From positions 32,804-96,803 of the forward strand of contig JAYVMW010000022.1 of NCBI GenBank assembly GCA_043758755.1: a DNA stretch of 64,000 bases, written 5' to 3'. This document shows positions 1 through 8,477 of the stretch, one piece after another (within the stretch, counting starts at the first letter, position 1; each line of letters opens with the position of its first letter). A program made the position numbers and the translations under genes. A model generated the notes under the pieces. That model worked only from the letters and a program-made list of their open reading frames with translations. It did not search any database and was not told the DNA's origin. This stretch comes from Solimicrobium sp043758755. GTDB lineage: Bacteria; Pseudomonadota; Gammaproteobacteria; Burkholderiales; Burkholderiaceae_D.

Positions 1-1
1 T

Positions 2-811
2 AAGGCTGCGGTACCCAATCCGGGCATGACCCTGGGTGTGTTCAGCTCGTCGCTGGGACTGGGTGCGGTTGCTTCAGCACTGCAATCCACAGGCAACGCG
101 AATGTATTGTCGGTGCCGACCCTGACTACGCTGGATAACGAAGAAGCCAGAATCCTGGTGGGGCAGAACGTGCCGTTTATTACGGGGCAGTATGCCAATA
201 CCGGGGCAGTCAGCGGAGCTACGGTCAGTCCGTTTCAGACCGTGGACCGCAAGGACGTGGGCGTGACACTGAAAGTGCGTCCGCAGATTTCGGAAGGCGG
301 CGCGGTCAAGCTGGAGATTTATCAGGAAGTGTCCACGGTGGATTCGAGCTCGAATCCGGCCGGTATCATTACCAATATTCGCGCTATTGAAACCAATGTG
401 ATCGTTGATGACGGCCAGGTGCTGGTATTGGGCGGGTTAATGGCTGAAGACAGCAATGAAGCGACCGATCAGGTTCCTGTTCTGGGTGACATTCCCTGGG
501 TCGGCAATTTTTTCAAGTACAAAAATAAGAAGCACGATAAAAGCAATCTGCTGATTTTCCTGCGTCCGACCATCATAAGGAATCATGACCAAAGCAATTC
601 GGTTTCAATAGACCGCTACGACTACATGCGCGCCAAGGTAATTACTGACAAGCCGAGTGACCCTTTGCTGAACCTGCCTAGCCTTACGCCCGAGCAGACC
701 GGCATACTGATTCCGCAGGACATACTTAACCGCGAAGCGACCGGTAACCGCCTGGATCCGGGAACCAGGGCTGATCCGGCCAATCCAACTCCGGCAGAAT
801 CGAACAAATAG
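2..811 (+). CDS. gspD: Type II secretion secretin GspD, C-terminal part (5' end outside window)
   Basis: The reading frame is open from base 2, so the gene begins before the window and only its last 269 or so residues are seen. They form the secretin core: a pore-lining stretch with VPTLTTLDNEEARILVGQNVPF, then DRKDVGVTLKVRPQI, VLVLGGLMAEDSNE, VPVLGDIPWVGNFFK and LLIFLRPTII, all family hallmarks. GspD forms the outer-membrane channel through which folded exoproteins leave the cell. The tail after the barrel (from about position 600) is Pro/Asn-rich and probably carries the pilotin-binding or S-domain-like region. gspE follows one base after the stop, so the two are co-transcribed and probably translationally coupled. 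Confidence 0.95.
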   Translation, partial: KAAVPNPGMTLGVFSSSLGLGAVASALQSTGNANVLSVPTLTTLDNEEARILVGQNVPFITGQYANTGAVSGATVSPFQTVDRKDVGVTLKVRPQISEGGAVKLEIYQEVSTVDSSSNPAGIITNIRAIETNVIVDDGQVLVLGGLMAEDSNEATDQVPVLGDIPWVGNFFKYKNKKHDKSNLLIFLRPTIIRNHDQSNSVSIDRYDYMRAKVITDKPSDPLLNLPSLTPEQTGILIPQDILNREATGNRLDPGTRADPANPTPAESNK

Positions 812-812
812 C

Positions 813-2249
813 ATGAGTACCTTTTCCATTGTTCAGGCCAATCTGCTTCCCTATGGATTTGCCCGAGAAAATTCGATACTGGCAGGCTGGGGCGAGCCCG
901 ATCTGCTATACGTGTGGGCTTGCGAAAAAACCGCGCCATCGGCCATCGCCGAAGCAGGGCGACGTTACGGCCGGATGAAACTCATGCCGGTCAGTCAAGC
1001 CGAACTGGAACTGGCCACCGAGCGCGCCTATGCCGGTTCAGGCGGCGACGCTGCACAGGTGGTCGAGGATGTTGAATCGGATCTGGATCTGGCCAAACTG
1101 ATGTCGGACCTGCCGGCCATCGAAGATTTGCTGGAGTCGGCCGATGATGCACCGGTGATCCGCATGATCAATGCGCTGCTCACGCAGGCACTGCGCGAAA
1201 CCGCCTCCGATATTCACATTGAACCGTTCGAGCAGATTTCGGTGGTGCGGTTCCGGATTGACGGCACGCTGCGCGATGTTGTTCGCCCCAAGAAAGCGAT
1301 CCATGCTGCGCTGATTTCACGCATCAAAATCATGGCGCAGCTGGATATCGCAGAAAAGCGCCTGCCGCAAGATGGCCGGATTGCCCTGCGCATCGGTGGC
1401 AAATCGGTGGACGTGCGGGTGTCAACTTTACCGACCGGGCATGGCGAACGGGCCGTATTGCGTTTGCTGGATAAAGAAGCCGGCCGGCTGGATCTGGTCA
1501 ATCTCGGTATGAGCCAGGCAATGTCGCCGCAGTTCGACAAATTGATCAGCCAGCCGCATGGCATTGTGCTGGTGACCGGCCCTACCGGTTCAGGTAAAAC
1601 CACGACGCTGTATGCGGCGCTGTCGCGTCTGAATGCCAGTACCACCAATATCCTGACAGTGGAGGACCCGATCGAATACGAACTGCCCGGCATCGGTCAG
1701 ACCCAGGTCAATGCCCGTATTGACATGACGTTCGCCAAGGCGCTGCGTGCCATTTTGCGTCAGGACCCGGATGTGATCATGATCGGTGAAATCCGCGATC
1801 TGGAGACGGCGCAGATTGCCGTGCAGGCGTCACTGACCGGCCATCTGGTGCTGGCCACGCTGCATACCAATGATTCTGCTGCGGCAGTGACGCGTTTGCT
1901 GGATATGGGAATTGAACCGTTTCTGCTGTCTTCGTCATTGCTGGGCGTGCTGGCGCAGCGTCTGGTGCGCAAACTGTGCCCGCACTGCAAGCGTGAGCAG
2001 GACGGTGAATGGCATCCGGTCGGTTGTGAACAGTGCGCCCAGACCGGGTATCAGGGCCGACTGGGCGTGTATGAGTTACTCACCACCACCGAACAGATTC
2101 GCGCCCAGATTCATCAGAGCGCATCCGAAGCCGATATTCGCCGTACCGCCAAAAATGACGGCATGCTCAGCATGCGCGACGATGGCGAACGCTGGGTGCA
2201 CGATGGTGTGACCTCGCGCGAAGAACTGTTACGTGTCACCAAAGAATAA
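813..2249 (+). CDS. gspE: Type II secretion assembly ATPase GspE
   Basis: Cytoplasmic hexameric ATPase that powers pseudopilus assembly. The 478 residues contain an N-terminal GspE domain, Walker A GPTGSGKTT near residue 253, an Asp box and Walker B region (RAILRQDPDVIMIGEIRD), the His box TGHLVLATLHTN, and the C-terminal zinc-binding CPHC...CEQC module typical of GspE rather than of PilT. The length is slightly short of the usual 490-500. ATG 813 is one base downstream of the gspD stop, and gspF follows after 23 bases. Confidence is high because every catalytic motif is intact. Confidence 0.97.
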   Translation: MSTFSIVQANLLPYGFARENSILAGWGEPDLLYVWACEKTAPSAIAEAGRRYGRMKLMPVSQAELELATERAYAGSGGDAAQVVEDVESDLDLAKLMSDLPAIEDLLESADDAPVIRMINALLTQALRETASDIHIEPFEQISVVRFRIDGTLRDVVRPKKAIHAALISRIKIMAQLDIAEKRLPQDGRIALRIGGKSVDVRVSTLPTGHGERAVLRLLDKEAGRLDLVNLGMSQAMSPQFDKLISQPHGIVLVTGPTGSGKTTTLYAALSRLNASTTNILTVEDPIEYELPGIGQTQVNARIDMTFAKALRAILRQDPDVIMIGEIRDLETAQIAVQASLTGHLVLATLHTNDSAAAVTRLLDMGIEPFLLSSSLLGVLAQRLVRKLCPHCKREQDGEWHPVGCEQCAQTGYQGRLGVYELLTTTEQIRAQIHQSASEADIRRTAKNDGMLSMRDDGERWVHDGVTSREELLRVTKE

Positions 2250-2272
2250 ACCCAGAATAGGAATAGTCGACA

Positions 2273-3487
2273 GTGCCTGCATTTCGATACGAAGCCCTAT
2301 TAGCTGACGGGCAAAACAGAACCGGCGTGGTCAATGCCGACAGTGCGCGAGCCGCGCGTGCCGAGTTGCGTGGTATGGGTCTGACACCGATTCAGGTTGT
2401 GCAGATCGAAGCCGAACCGCAGAATGCCGGTCAGCGCAATCTGTTTGTCGACAAGCTCTCCTCACTGGAACTTTCGCTGTTTACCCGGCAACTGGCCAGT
2501 CTGCTGGAAGCCGGGCTGCCGCTGGAGCAGTCTTTTTCGGCGCTGCTCGAACAGGCTGAACGAATTTACGTGCGTGATCTGATTGCATCGATACGGGCCG
2601 AAGTCATGGCCGGGCATTCTCTGTCTGAAGTGTTGAAACAGCATCCGCGTGATTTTGCCGATATTTATGTCGGTCTGGTGGCCTCGGGTGAACAGATTGG
2701 TCAGCTCTCGCGGGTGCTGTCGCGTCTGGCGGATTATATTGAGCGGCGCAATGCGCTGGTGCAAAAGGTGCGACTGGCTTTTACCTATCCGGCCATTGTC
2801 ACGGTGGTGGCGTTTGCGATTGTGATTTTTCTGCTGGCCTATGTGGTGCCGCAGATTGTGTCCGTGTTTGCCAATACCAAACAGAAGCTGCCGGTGCTGA
2901 CGGTGATTATGCTGGCGATTTCGGATTTTGTACGTGCGTACGGGATTGTCGTTGCCATAATTCTGGGCATGGCTTTCTGGATCTGGAAACAGATGCTGAA
3001 AAATCCGGAAGTCAAAATGCGCTGGCACAGCTGGCTGCTCACCGCTCCGTTATATGGCAAATTCGAACGCAGTCTGAATACCTCGCGTTTTGCCAGTACC
3101 CTGGCCATTACCATCGGTTCGGGCGTGCCGATTTTGCAGGCCCTGCAAACCAGTCGCGCTACGCTGTCAAATCAGGCCATGCGCGAGCAGGTTGAAAGTG
3201 CCACTGCGGCGGTGCGCGAGGGCGTACCGCTGGCCCGCGCGCTTTCGGCAAACAAGTATTTTCCACCCATGCTGATCCACATGATCCGGGCCGGCGAAGT
3301 GACCGGCAATTTGCCTGAAATGCTGGAACGCGCGGCCGATTCGCAGCAGCAGGATCTGGAGCGGCGCGCCCTGACCATGGCCGGACTGCTCGAACCGGTG
3401 CTGATTCTGGCCATGGGCGTGGTGGTGTTGCTGATCGTGCTGGCGGTGTTAATGCCGATTATCGAAATAAATCAATTGGTGCGCTAA
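2273..3487 (+). CDS. gspF: Type II secretion inner-membrane platform protein GspF
   Basis: Polytopic platform protein that couples GspE to the pseudopilus. The 404 residues start MPAFRYEALLADGQNRTG, the family N-terminus, and hold two repeated T2SSF domains: the first around residues 67-190 ending in a hydrophobic helix, the second around 270-395 ending in VLILAMGVVVLLIVLAVLMP. The start is GTG 2273 with an AGGAAT-like ribosome-binding site about ten bases upstream. It is followed after 10 bases by the gspC-like gene. The family match is unambiguous. Confidence 0.96.
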   Translation: MPAFRYEALLADGQNRTGVVNADSARAARAELRGMGLTPIQVVQIEAEPQNAGQRNLFVDKLSSLELSLFTRQLASLLEAGLPLEQSFSALLEQAERIYVRDLIASIRAEVMAGHSLSEVLKQHPRDFADIYVGLVASGEQIGQLSRVLSRLADYIERRNALVQKVRLAFTYPAIVTVVAFAIVIFLLAYVVPQIVSVFANTKQKLPVLTVIMLAISDFVRAYGIVVAIILGMAFWIWKQMLKNPEVKMRWHSWLLTAPLYGKFERSLNTSRFASTLAITIGSGVPILQALQTSRATLSNQAMREQVESATAAVREGVPLARALSANKYFPPMLIHMIRAGEVTGNLPEMLERAADSQQQDLERRALTMAGLLEPVLILAMGVVVLLIVLAVLMPIIEINQLVR

Positions 3488-3497
3488 GAAAGATGGC

Positions 3498-4049
3498 ATG
3501 AAACGAATCTCGAAAATATCTCTGGTCTGCAGCTTTGTATTATTCATTGTGCTGTGCGTAAGCACCAGCTACTGGGTACTGCAATTCATGCAGTCGCAAC
3601 CAAGAAAAGTCAGCGCGCCACCTGTGCCAAAACCGGTGGCTGATGTGGAAAGTACCGCTTCTCTGTTTGGCGGTGCTCTGGCAGTCAATGCCAATTACCA
3701 ACTCAAGGGTATTGTGCTGGCCAATCCGGAAAACCAGAGCGGTGCGATTGTCGCGGTGGACGGCAAACCCGCCCAGGCTTTCAGAGTCAATGCGGAACTC
3801 AGTCCCGGAATTAAACTCACTGAGGTGCATGCCGGCTACATCATGATTCTGGATAACGGTGTGAGCAAACGGGTGGATTTGTCGCAGGACGCGAAATCGT
3901 CACAGCAGGGTGCGGCGCCGAATTATCAGGGCTCACTGCCACAACTGCGCGCTGCCCCGATGCCATCCGGGGTAGCGTCGTTGCCAAGCCAGCGGCCATT
4001 GAATCCGGGCGTCCCACCTGTGCCTGCACCGGTGCGCCCGGAACATTAA
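3498..4049 (+). CDS. gspC: GspC-like inner-membrane protein of the type II secretion system
   Basis: A 183-residue bitopic protein: a short basic N-terminus, one transmembrane helix (about residues 8-30), a Pro-rich linker, then a periplasmic homology region (SLFGG, YQLKGIVLANPENQSGAIVAVDGKPAQAFRVNAELSPGIKLTEV...VDL) as in GspC proteins, which contact the secretin. It lacks a C-terminal PDZ or coiled-coil domain and ends in a Pro-rich tail. It follows gspF, whereas many gsp operons begin with gspC; Burkholderia-type clusters also place it after gspF. The pseudopilin genes are not downstream, so they must lie upstream of the window or elsewhere. The symbol is given by family resemblance. Confidence 0.8.
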   Translation: MKRISKISLVCSFVLFIVLCVSTSYWVLQFMQSQPRKVSAPPVPKPVADVESTASLFGGALAVNANYQLKGIVLANPENQSGAIVAVDGKPAQAFRVNAELSPGIKLTEVHAGYIMILDNGVSKRVDLSQDAKSSQQGAAPNYQGSLPQLRAAPMPSGVASLPSQRPLNPGVPPVPAPVRPEH

Positions 4050-4054
4050 CAGTC

Positions 4055-4840
4055 ATGACCCAGGCAGCATTCCCGGAATGGCTTGAACAGTCACTGGCGC
4101 GCGCGCATCCTGAGTGGCAAGCGCAGTTGCGCGCCGGCCTGCATGCCATGGAGCCTGCCTACTTCTCCGATCTGTCTGTCAGACCATTCCTGCCGACCGA
4201 TTACCGGCTGTTTGCCGCATTTTCGCGACCACCGCACGCGGTGCGTTATGTACTGTTCGGAGAGGGGCCCTATCCGAGAGCGGCCAGTGCTACCGGGGTC
4301 TGCTTTATGGATGGCGCGGTAAATGGCCTGTGGCAGGAAGGGGTCGGATTGACCAGGCAGGTGAACCGGGCAACTTCGCTGCGCAATTTCATCAAAATGC
4401 TGCTGGTGACTGAGGGCCTGCTCAGTGCAGACAACACCGCCGGTGCAGCCATGCAGCCGGTGTCACGTGTTGTCTGTGCCGTGGATTCGCCCTGGATACA
4501 GAATGCCAGTCAACTACAGTCCAATCTGATCTGCCAGGGTTTTCTGCTGCTCAACGCGTCGCTGGTGTTCAGGCCAGAGGTCGCGCCGGCGCAGGACGCG
4601 AAAGCCTGGTTACCATTCCTGCGAACCATCCTGCAGAACTTGGCTGACCAGCAAAAAATTGCTGCAAAACCGGTGCAACTTGTTTTATGGGGCAAGATTG
4701 CGGAAAAAATCCTGGCACTGCCAGAAGCAGGACATTTCGCTTTTCTGGCTTCAGAGCATCCATACAATCTTTCGTTTATTGAAAACATGGCCATGCAGAG
4801 TTTTTTCAGGCCGATGCATTTATTGAGAAAATCACCATAG
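4055..4840 (+). CDS. Uracil-DNA glycosylase-fold protein with degenerate active site
   Basis: 261 residues. It aligns by eye to family-1 uracil-DNA glycosylase through its whole core: VRYVLFGEGPYPRAASATGVCF corresponds to the water-activating GQDPYHG loop, LLLNASLVFR to LLLNTVLTVR, VQLVLWGKIAEK to the LLWG strand, and HPYNLS (235-240) to the HPSPLS leucine-loop motif. Residues 69-75 read GEGPYPR: the catalytic Asp is Gly71 and the loop His is Pro, while the uracil-contacting Asn (Asn167) and His235 are kept. The enzyme is therefore unlikely to be an ordinary Ung. It starts five bases after the gspC-like gene and may share its transcript. Function unknown; it could bind DNA or act on another lesion. 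Confidence 0.7.
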   Translation: MTQAAFPEWLEQSLARAHPEWQAQLRAGLHAMEPAYFSDLSVRPFLPTDYRLFAAFSRPPHAVRYVLFGEGPYPRAASATGVCFMDGAVNGLWQEGVGLTRQVNRATSLRNFIKMLLVTEGLLSADNTAGAAMQPVSRVVCAVDSPWIQNASQLQSNLICQGFLLLNASLVFRPEVAPAQDAKAWLPFLRTILQNLADQQKIAAKPVQLVLWGKIAEKILALPEAGHFAFLASEHPYNLSFIENMAMQSFFRPMHLLRKSP

Positions 4841-4930
4841 CTGTTTCAGTTTAGTCATTAAAACAATGCTAATAGCTTCACTTCAGGCGAAGCTGGCGCA
4901 AAAAATTCCCATTAATTGAACTTATTCACT

Positions 4931-4957
4931 TTGCTTATTTTTCTCAGCTCATATAAT
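4931..4957 (+). promoter_or_regulatory. Putative sigma-70 promoter for the HD-GYP gene
   Basis: A perfect TATAAT at 4952-4957 is preceded by TTGCTT at 4931-4936 with a short 15-base spacer. It lies 78 bases before the start of the HD-GYP gene, in an A/T-rich gap following the UDG-like gene. The spacer is suboptimal, so strength is uncertain. An imperfect stem (AGCTTC 4874-4879 with GAAGCT 4889-4894) precedes it but lacks a T-run. Confidence 0.45.
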
Positions 4958-5034
4958 GGACTGCAGGTTCATTAATCCTTTGCATTAATAGTAGTGCCGG
5001 GGATGCAAGAAGTTATCAATATTGAAAAACAGGC

Positions 5035-6276
5035 ATGTTAAAAAAAATTCCCGTCAGTCAGCTCAGAAAAGGCATGTTCATCCATGAATTCTGCGGTTCA
5101 TGGATCGATCATCCATTCTGGAAAAAATCATTTCTGGTGACGTCACAGGAAGAGTTTAAAAGTATTCTTTCCAGCAAAATCGAAGAACTCATTATTGATA
5201 CCGACAAGGGGCTCGATATTCTGGTCGAAGGTGAACCGGTCCCGGCGCCGCAACCGGAACCTGTTGCCAGAGCGCCGGCCGAGCCGGTTGTCAAGCCTGC
5301 TGCGGTGGTTGCGCTGACCATGGACCAGGAGCTGAACAATGCTTCGCAGATTGTTGCCCAGTCCAAAAAAGCTGTGACCAAAATGTTTCAGGAAGCGCGC
5401 ATGGGCAATGCGGTTAATGTGGAGAGCATGCAGCCGCTGGTTGAAGAAATTTCCGCGTCCGTCAATCGCAATTCCGGCGCACTGATCGGACTGGCGCGCC
5501 TGAAAACCAAAGATGACTATACCTACATGCATTCGGTTGCAGTGTGCGCATTGATGATAGCGCTGGCGCGGCAGTTGCAGCTGTGCGAAGAAGAAGTCAA
5601 AGAAGCCGGTATGGCCGGGTTGTTGCACGATATCGGGAAAATGATGATCCCGACCGATATATTGAATAAGCCAGGAAAATTGACCGATGGCGAGTTTGTT
5701 GCGGTCAAACAGCATCCGCAGGCCGGATATGACATGCTGGTCCGTAATAAGGACATGAGTGCAGTGGTGCTCGATGTCGTTTTGCACCATCACGAAAAAG
5801 TTGATGGCGGTGGCTATCCGAAAAGATTGAAGGACCAGGAAATCAGCCTGATGGCCAAGATGGGCGCAGTGTGTGATGTGTATGATGCGATTACTTCCAA
5901 CCGGCCCTATAAGAATGGCTGGTGCCCGGCTGAATCCATCAAGAAAATGTCGGAATGGAGCGGGTCGCATTTTGATGAAAGAGTCTTTCAGGCCTTCGTC
6001 AGAAGCATCGGCATTTACCCGGCCGGTTCACTCATTATGCTCAGGTCAGGGCGACTGGCCGTGGTGGTGGAACAAAATGATGCATCCTTGCTGTTACCGA
6101 AAGTGCGGGCATTTTTTTCGAGCAAATCGATGAGTTACATAGCGCCGGAACTGATCGATCTGACCAGACCCGGCCATGGCGAAAAAATCATTTCCAGAGA
6201 ACTGGTCAGCAAATGGGGGTTGAAAAATATCGACAAGTACTGGCTGGGCGATGCCGCTGTGAATTCCGGACGCTGA
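5035..6276 (+). CDS. HD-GYP domain cyclic-di-GMP phosphodiesterase with DUF3391 N-terminus
   Basis: 413 residues. The N-terminal 60 residues (KIPVSQLRKGMFIHEFCGSWIDHPFWKKSFLVTS) are the DUF3391 region found ahead of many HD-GYP domains. A Pro-rich linker follows, then the HD-GYP catalytic core: HDIGK at about 198-202 and HHHEKVDGGGYP at about 251-262, all metal and GYP residues intact. Such enzymes hydrolyse c-di-GMP to GMP and promote motility over biofilm growth. No receiver domain or membrane helix is visible, so it is cytosolic. The stop lies three bases from the stop of the converging NUDIX gene. Confidence 0.92.
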   Translation: MLKKIPVSQLRKGMFIHEFCGSWIDHPFWKKSFLVTSQEEFKSILSSKIEELIIDTDKGLDILVEGEPVPAPQPEPVARAPAEPVVKPAAVVALTMDQELNNASQIVAQSKKAVTKMFQEARMGNAVNVESMQPLVEEISASVNRNSGALIGLARLKTKDDYTYMHSVAVCALMIALARQLQLCEEEVKEAGMAGLLHDIGKMMIPTDILNKPGKLTDGEFVAVKQHPQAGYDMLVRNKDMSAVVLDVVLHHHEKVDGGGYPKRLKDQEISLMAKMGAVCDVYDAITSNRPYKNGWCPAESIKKMSEWSGSHFDERVFQAFVRSIGIYPAGSLIMLRSGRLAVVVEQNDASLLLPKVRAFFSSKSMSYIAPELIDLTRPGHGEKIISRELVSKWGLKNIDKYWLGDAAVNSGR

Positions 6277-6279
6277 ATT

Positions 6280-6849
6280 TTATGCGCTGTGGCGCGGTCT
6301 GGTGATGTCGTTGCAATAAAGTTTGAACGCTGCGGCTCCCTCAGCCTTTCTGGTCTGTTCAAAGAAAAATTGCAGCGTCTGTATGGTGGTTTGAAACGCG
6401 AGCTCATCCCAGGGAATCTGTGCTTCGGTAAACAACGCGACCTCGAGACTTTCAGTGCCTGCGACATAGTCCAGATCGAGCAGGGTGGCGCGATAAAACA
6501 GGTGCACCTGATCGACATGGATCACATTAATCATGGAATACAGTTCGTGCAGTTCGATATGCGCACCAGACTCTTCTGTGGTTTCGCGCATTGCTGCCTC
6601 TGAGGTGCTTTCGCCATTTTCCATAAACCCTGCAGGCAGTGTCCAGTACCCGTAACGTGGTTCGATGGCCCGCCGGCACAATAATACTTTTACTTCCCCA
6701 TCTTTTTTCCAGACCGGAATAGATCCCACGACCAGTTTGGGATTTTGATAATGGATGGTGTGGCAGTGATCGCACACAAAACGCGCACGGGTATCATCGG
6801 GAGGAATTTTAAGGGTGACGGGGTGCGCGCACTCGGAGCAGAATTTCAT
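6280..6849 (-). CDS. NUDIX hydrolase with N-terminal zinc ribbon
   Basis: 189 residues. The N-terminus carries CxxC...CxxC (CSECAHPV and CDHCHTIHYQNPK), a zinc ribbon as in the Nudix_N_2 and NudC-like proteins. The NUDIX box follows: GFMENGE then REttEEsGA, fitting GX5EX7REUXEEXGU with Thr at the first hydrophobic position. Such proteins cleave nucleoside diphosphates linked to another moiety, often NADH or ADP-ribose; the substrate here cannot be read from sequence. It converges on the HD-GYP gene with only a few bases between stops and no terminator visible. The ribosome-binding site is weak. Confidence 0.9.
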   Translation of the reverse strand: MKFCSECAHPVTLKIPPDDTRARFVCDHCHTIHYQNPKLVVGSIPVWKKDGEVKVLLCRRAIEPRYGYWTLPAGFMENGESTSEAAMRETTEESGAHIELHELYSMINVIHVDQVHLFYRATLLDLDYVAGTESLEVALFTEAQIPWDELAFQTTIQTLQFFFEQTRKAEGAAAFKLYCNDITRPRHSA

Positions 6850-7058
6850 GGTGACTTATATGCAAATGGGTTGAAAATGAGATGGCAATCAATAACAGAG
6901 CCGACTATTCTAGGGCGCTTTTCGCGTTTTAAGAAAAAATTATGCGTGCTTTAATGTGTATAAGGCTATTGTTCTGCAAAGTTCTTGCGTTATTTTGCCC
7001 ATAAAGGATAAATGCCTTGTAAGAAAGCTGGCAATGGATTATAGTTCCACTCCTCAGA

Positions 7059-7135
7059 CGCGGGGTGGAGCAGTCTGGCAGCTCGTCGGGCTCATAACCC
7101 GAAGGTCATAGGTTCAAATCCTGTCCCCGCAACCA
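7059..7135 (+). tRNA. Initiator tRNA-fMet (CAT), copy 1
   Basis: 77 nt with encoded CCA. It begins CGCGGGG, giving the unpaired C1-A72 of initiator tRNAs, has anticodon CAT in GGGCTCATAACCC with the three G-C pairs of the initiator anticodon stem, and ends CCCCGCAACCA. It differs from copy 2 at one base: T at 7109 creates a T-G wobble in the T stem. The likely role is translation initiation. Confidence 0.97.
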
Positions 7136-7207
7136 AACAATTTCTAACGGTGTTTTGATTTTCGCCTTGTGTGGCTTAATTTAGATGCGTTCGGAAGCAA
7201 TTACAGA

Positions 7208-7284
7208 CGCGGGGTGGAGCAGTCTGGCAGCTCGTCGGGCTCATAACCCGAAGGTCACAGGTTCAAATCCTGTCCCCGCAACCA
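7208..7284 (+). tRNA. Initiator tRNA-fMet (CAT), copy 2
   Basis: 77 nt, identical to copy 1 except C at 7258, which restores a C-G pair in the T stem. It is separated from copy 1 by 72 bases and followed within a few bases by a strong terminator. The local duplication probably includes a few bases of 5' flank (CAGA appears before both). Confidence 0.97.
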
Positions 7285-7288
7285 GTTT

Positions 7289-7314
7289 AAAGGCCACGGT
7301 TATCGTGGCCTTTT
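7289..7314 (+). terminator. Rho-independent terminator of the tRNA-fMet unit
   Basis: AAGGCCACG (7290-7298) pairs perfectly with CGTGGCCTT (7304-7312) around a five-base loop and is followed by TTTT. It lies directly after the second tRNA gene. Confidence 0.88.
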
Positions 7315-7395
7315 ACTTTGCATTTTTGCCAAACTTTGAATAGCGCGTCGTTTTGTGCGCAATGTTGTTTAATGTGAATTAACTTGCGATCTGAA

Positions 7396-7613
7396 TATAA
7401 TCGTTTACAATTCCCCGTGAAATGTTCCCGATAGTCAGTCGAATTAAGTATAAATAGATTCAGTACGATTTCTGTGAGCCATCCAGCCAGTCAGAACAAT
7501 ACTGGTTTCGGATCAGACCCGGCAAGGCCGGATCAGGACGGTGAAGTCATAAAGCCGTCCACAATACAAACTTTAAATTCATATCCCATCATTAAGTTGC
7601 TAAAGAGTTGCAC
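7396..7613 (+). promoter_or_regulatory. scpB upstream region: candidate -10 and structured leader
   Basis: The 329-base gap before scpB holds a TATAAT at 7396-7401 with no good -35. Downstream are three consecutive stem-loops: CCAGT/ACTGG (7487-7491 with 7501-7505), CCGGC/GCCGG (7519-7523 with 7527-7531) and GGACGG/CCGTCC (7536-7541 with 7555-7560). The motif GGATCAG occurs twice around the middle stem. No T-run follows, so it is not a simple terminator. It could be a structured 5' UTR or a small RNA; I do not recognise it as a known riboswitch. Confidence 0.4.
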
Positions 7614-8477
7614 ATGAATACTGCTGAGGCGAAAGTAGTCCTCGAAACCGCTCTGCTATGCGCGCATGAGCCGCTATCCCTCAATTCCATGAAAAAACTT
7701 TTTGTGGATGATTCGTCTTCAGATGATGTTATCGGCAGCGATGCCCTGAAGCTGATGTTGGGCATGCTGAAAACCGAATGGCAGGAGCGCGGCATTGAAT
7801 TGGTCAGCCTGTCGACTGGTTGGCGGTTTCAAAGTCGGCCGGTAATGCGAAAATATCTGGATCGGCTTAATCCGGAAAAGCCGCCGAAATATTCGCGCGC
7901 TGCGCTGGAAACTCTGGCCATTATTGTGTACAAGCAGCCGGTAACCCGTGGTGATATTGAAGAGATTCGCGGTGTGACGGTAAATGCCCAGACCATACGG
8001 ATGCTTGAAGACCGGGGCTGGATAGAAACTGTCGGTCATCGTGATGTTCCGGGTCGACCCGCATTGTTTGCATCGACCAGACAGTTTTTGGATGATCTGG
8101 GTTTGGAGACGCTGATTCAGTTGCCGCCGCTGCAGGCGGTATCCGAGCAATTGATGAATGCGGACGATGCGCAGCAGATGCAGGCCATTGAGGCGCATCT
8201 GGAAGAAAATCTGAATCAGACCAGCATGGATTTCTCTGCTGAGACAGATTCAGTGGAAGTTAACGTAATTGAAGCAGACGTTGATGCAGATGCCGAAGCT
8301 GATACCGAAAGCAATATAGCGGCCGTCGAAATTGTGACGAGCGGCGAAGAATTCATCATTGAAGTGCAGACTTCAGATGAGCCATTAACAAAAAATCTTA
8401 TATCAAATGACCCCGCAAATGACCCCGTGCCAGAATTAATGGTTGAGGATGCACCAGGTCACCCCAACCAAGAATGA
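7614..8477 (+). CDS. scpB: Segregation and condensation protein B (ScpB)
   Basis: 287 residues. ScpB is the winged-helix kleisin-associated subunit of the SMC-ScpAB condensin. The core (NTAEAKVVLETALLCAHEPLSL...YSRAALETLAIIVYKQPVTRGDIEEIRGVTVNAQTIRMLEDRGWIETVGHRDVPGRPALFAST) is diagnostic. A long acidic C-terminal tail after about residue 190 is extra. ATG 7614 is preferred over TTG 7608 because AAAGAG at 7602-7607 is correctly spaced for the ATG. It overlaps rluB by four bases, the common scpB-rluB coupling. Confidence 0.95.
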   Translation: MNTAEAKVVLETALLCAHEPLSLNSMKKLFVDDSSSDDVIGSDALKLMLGMLKTEWQERGIELVSLSTGWRFQSRPVMRKYLDRLNPEKPPKYSRAALETLAIIVYKQPVTRGDIEEIRGVTVNAQTIRMLEDRGWIETVGHRDVPGRPALFASTRQFLDDLGLETLIQLPPLQAVSEQLMNADDAQQMQAIEAHLEENLNQTSMDFSAETDSVEVNVIEADVDADAEADTESNIAAVEIVTSGEEFIIEVQTSDEPLTKNLISNDPANDPVPELMVEDAPGHPNQE

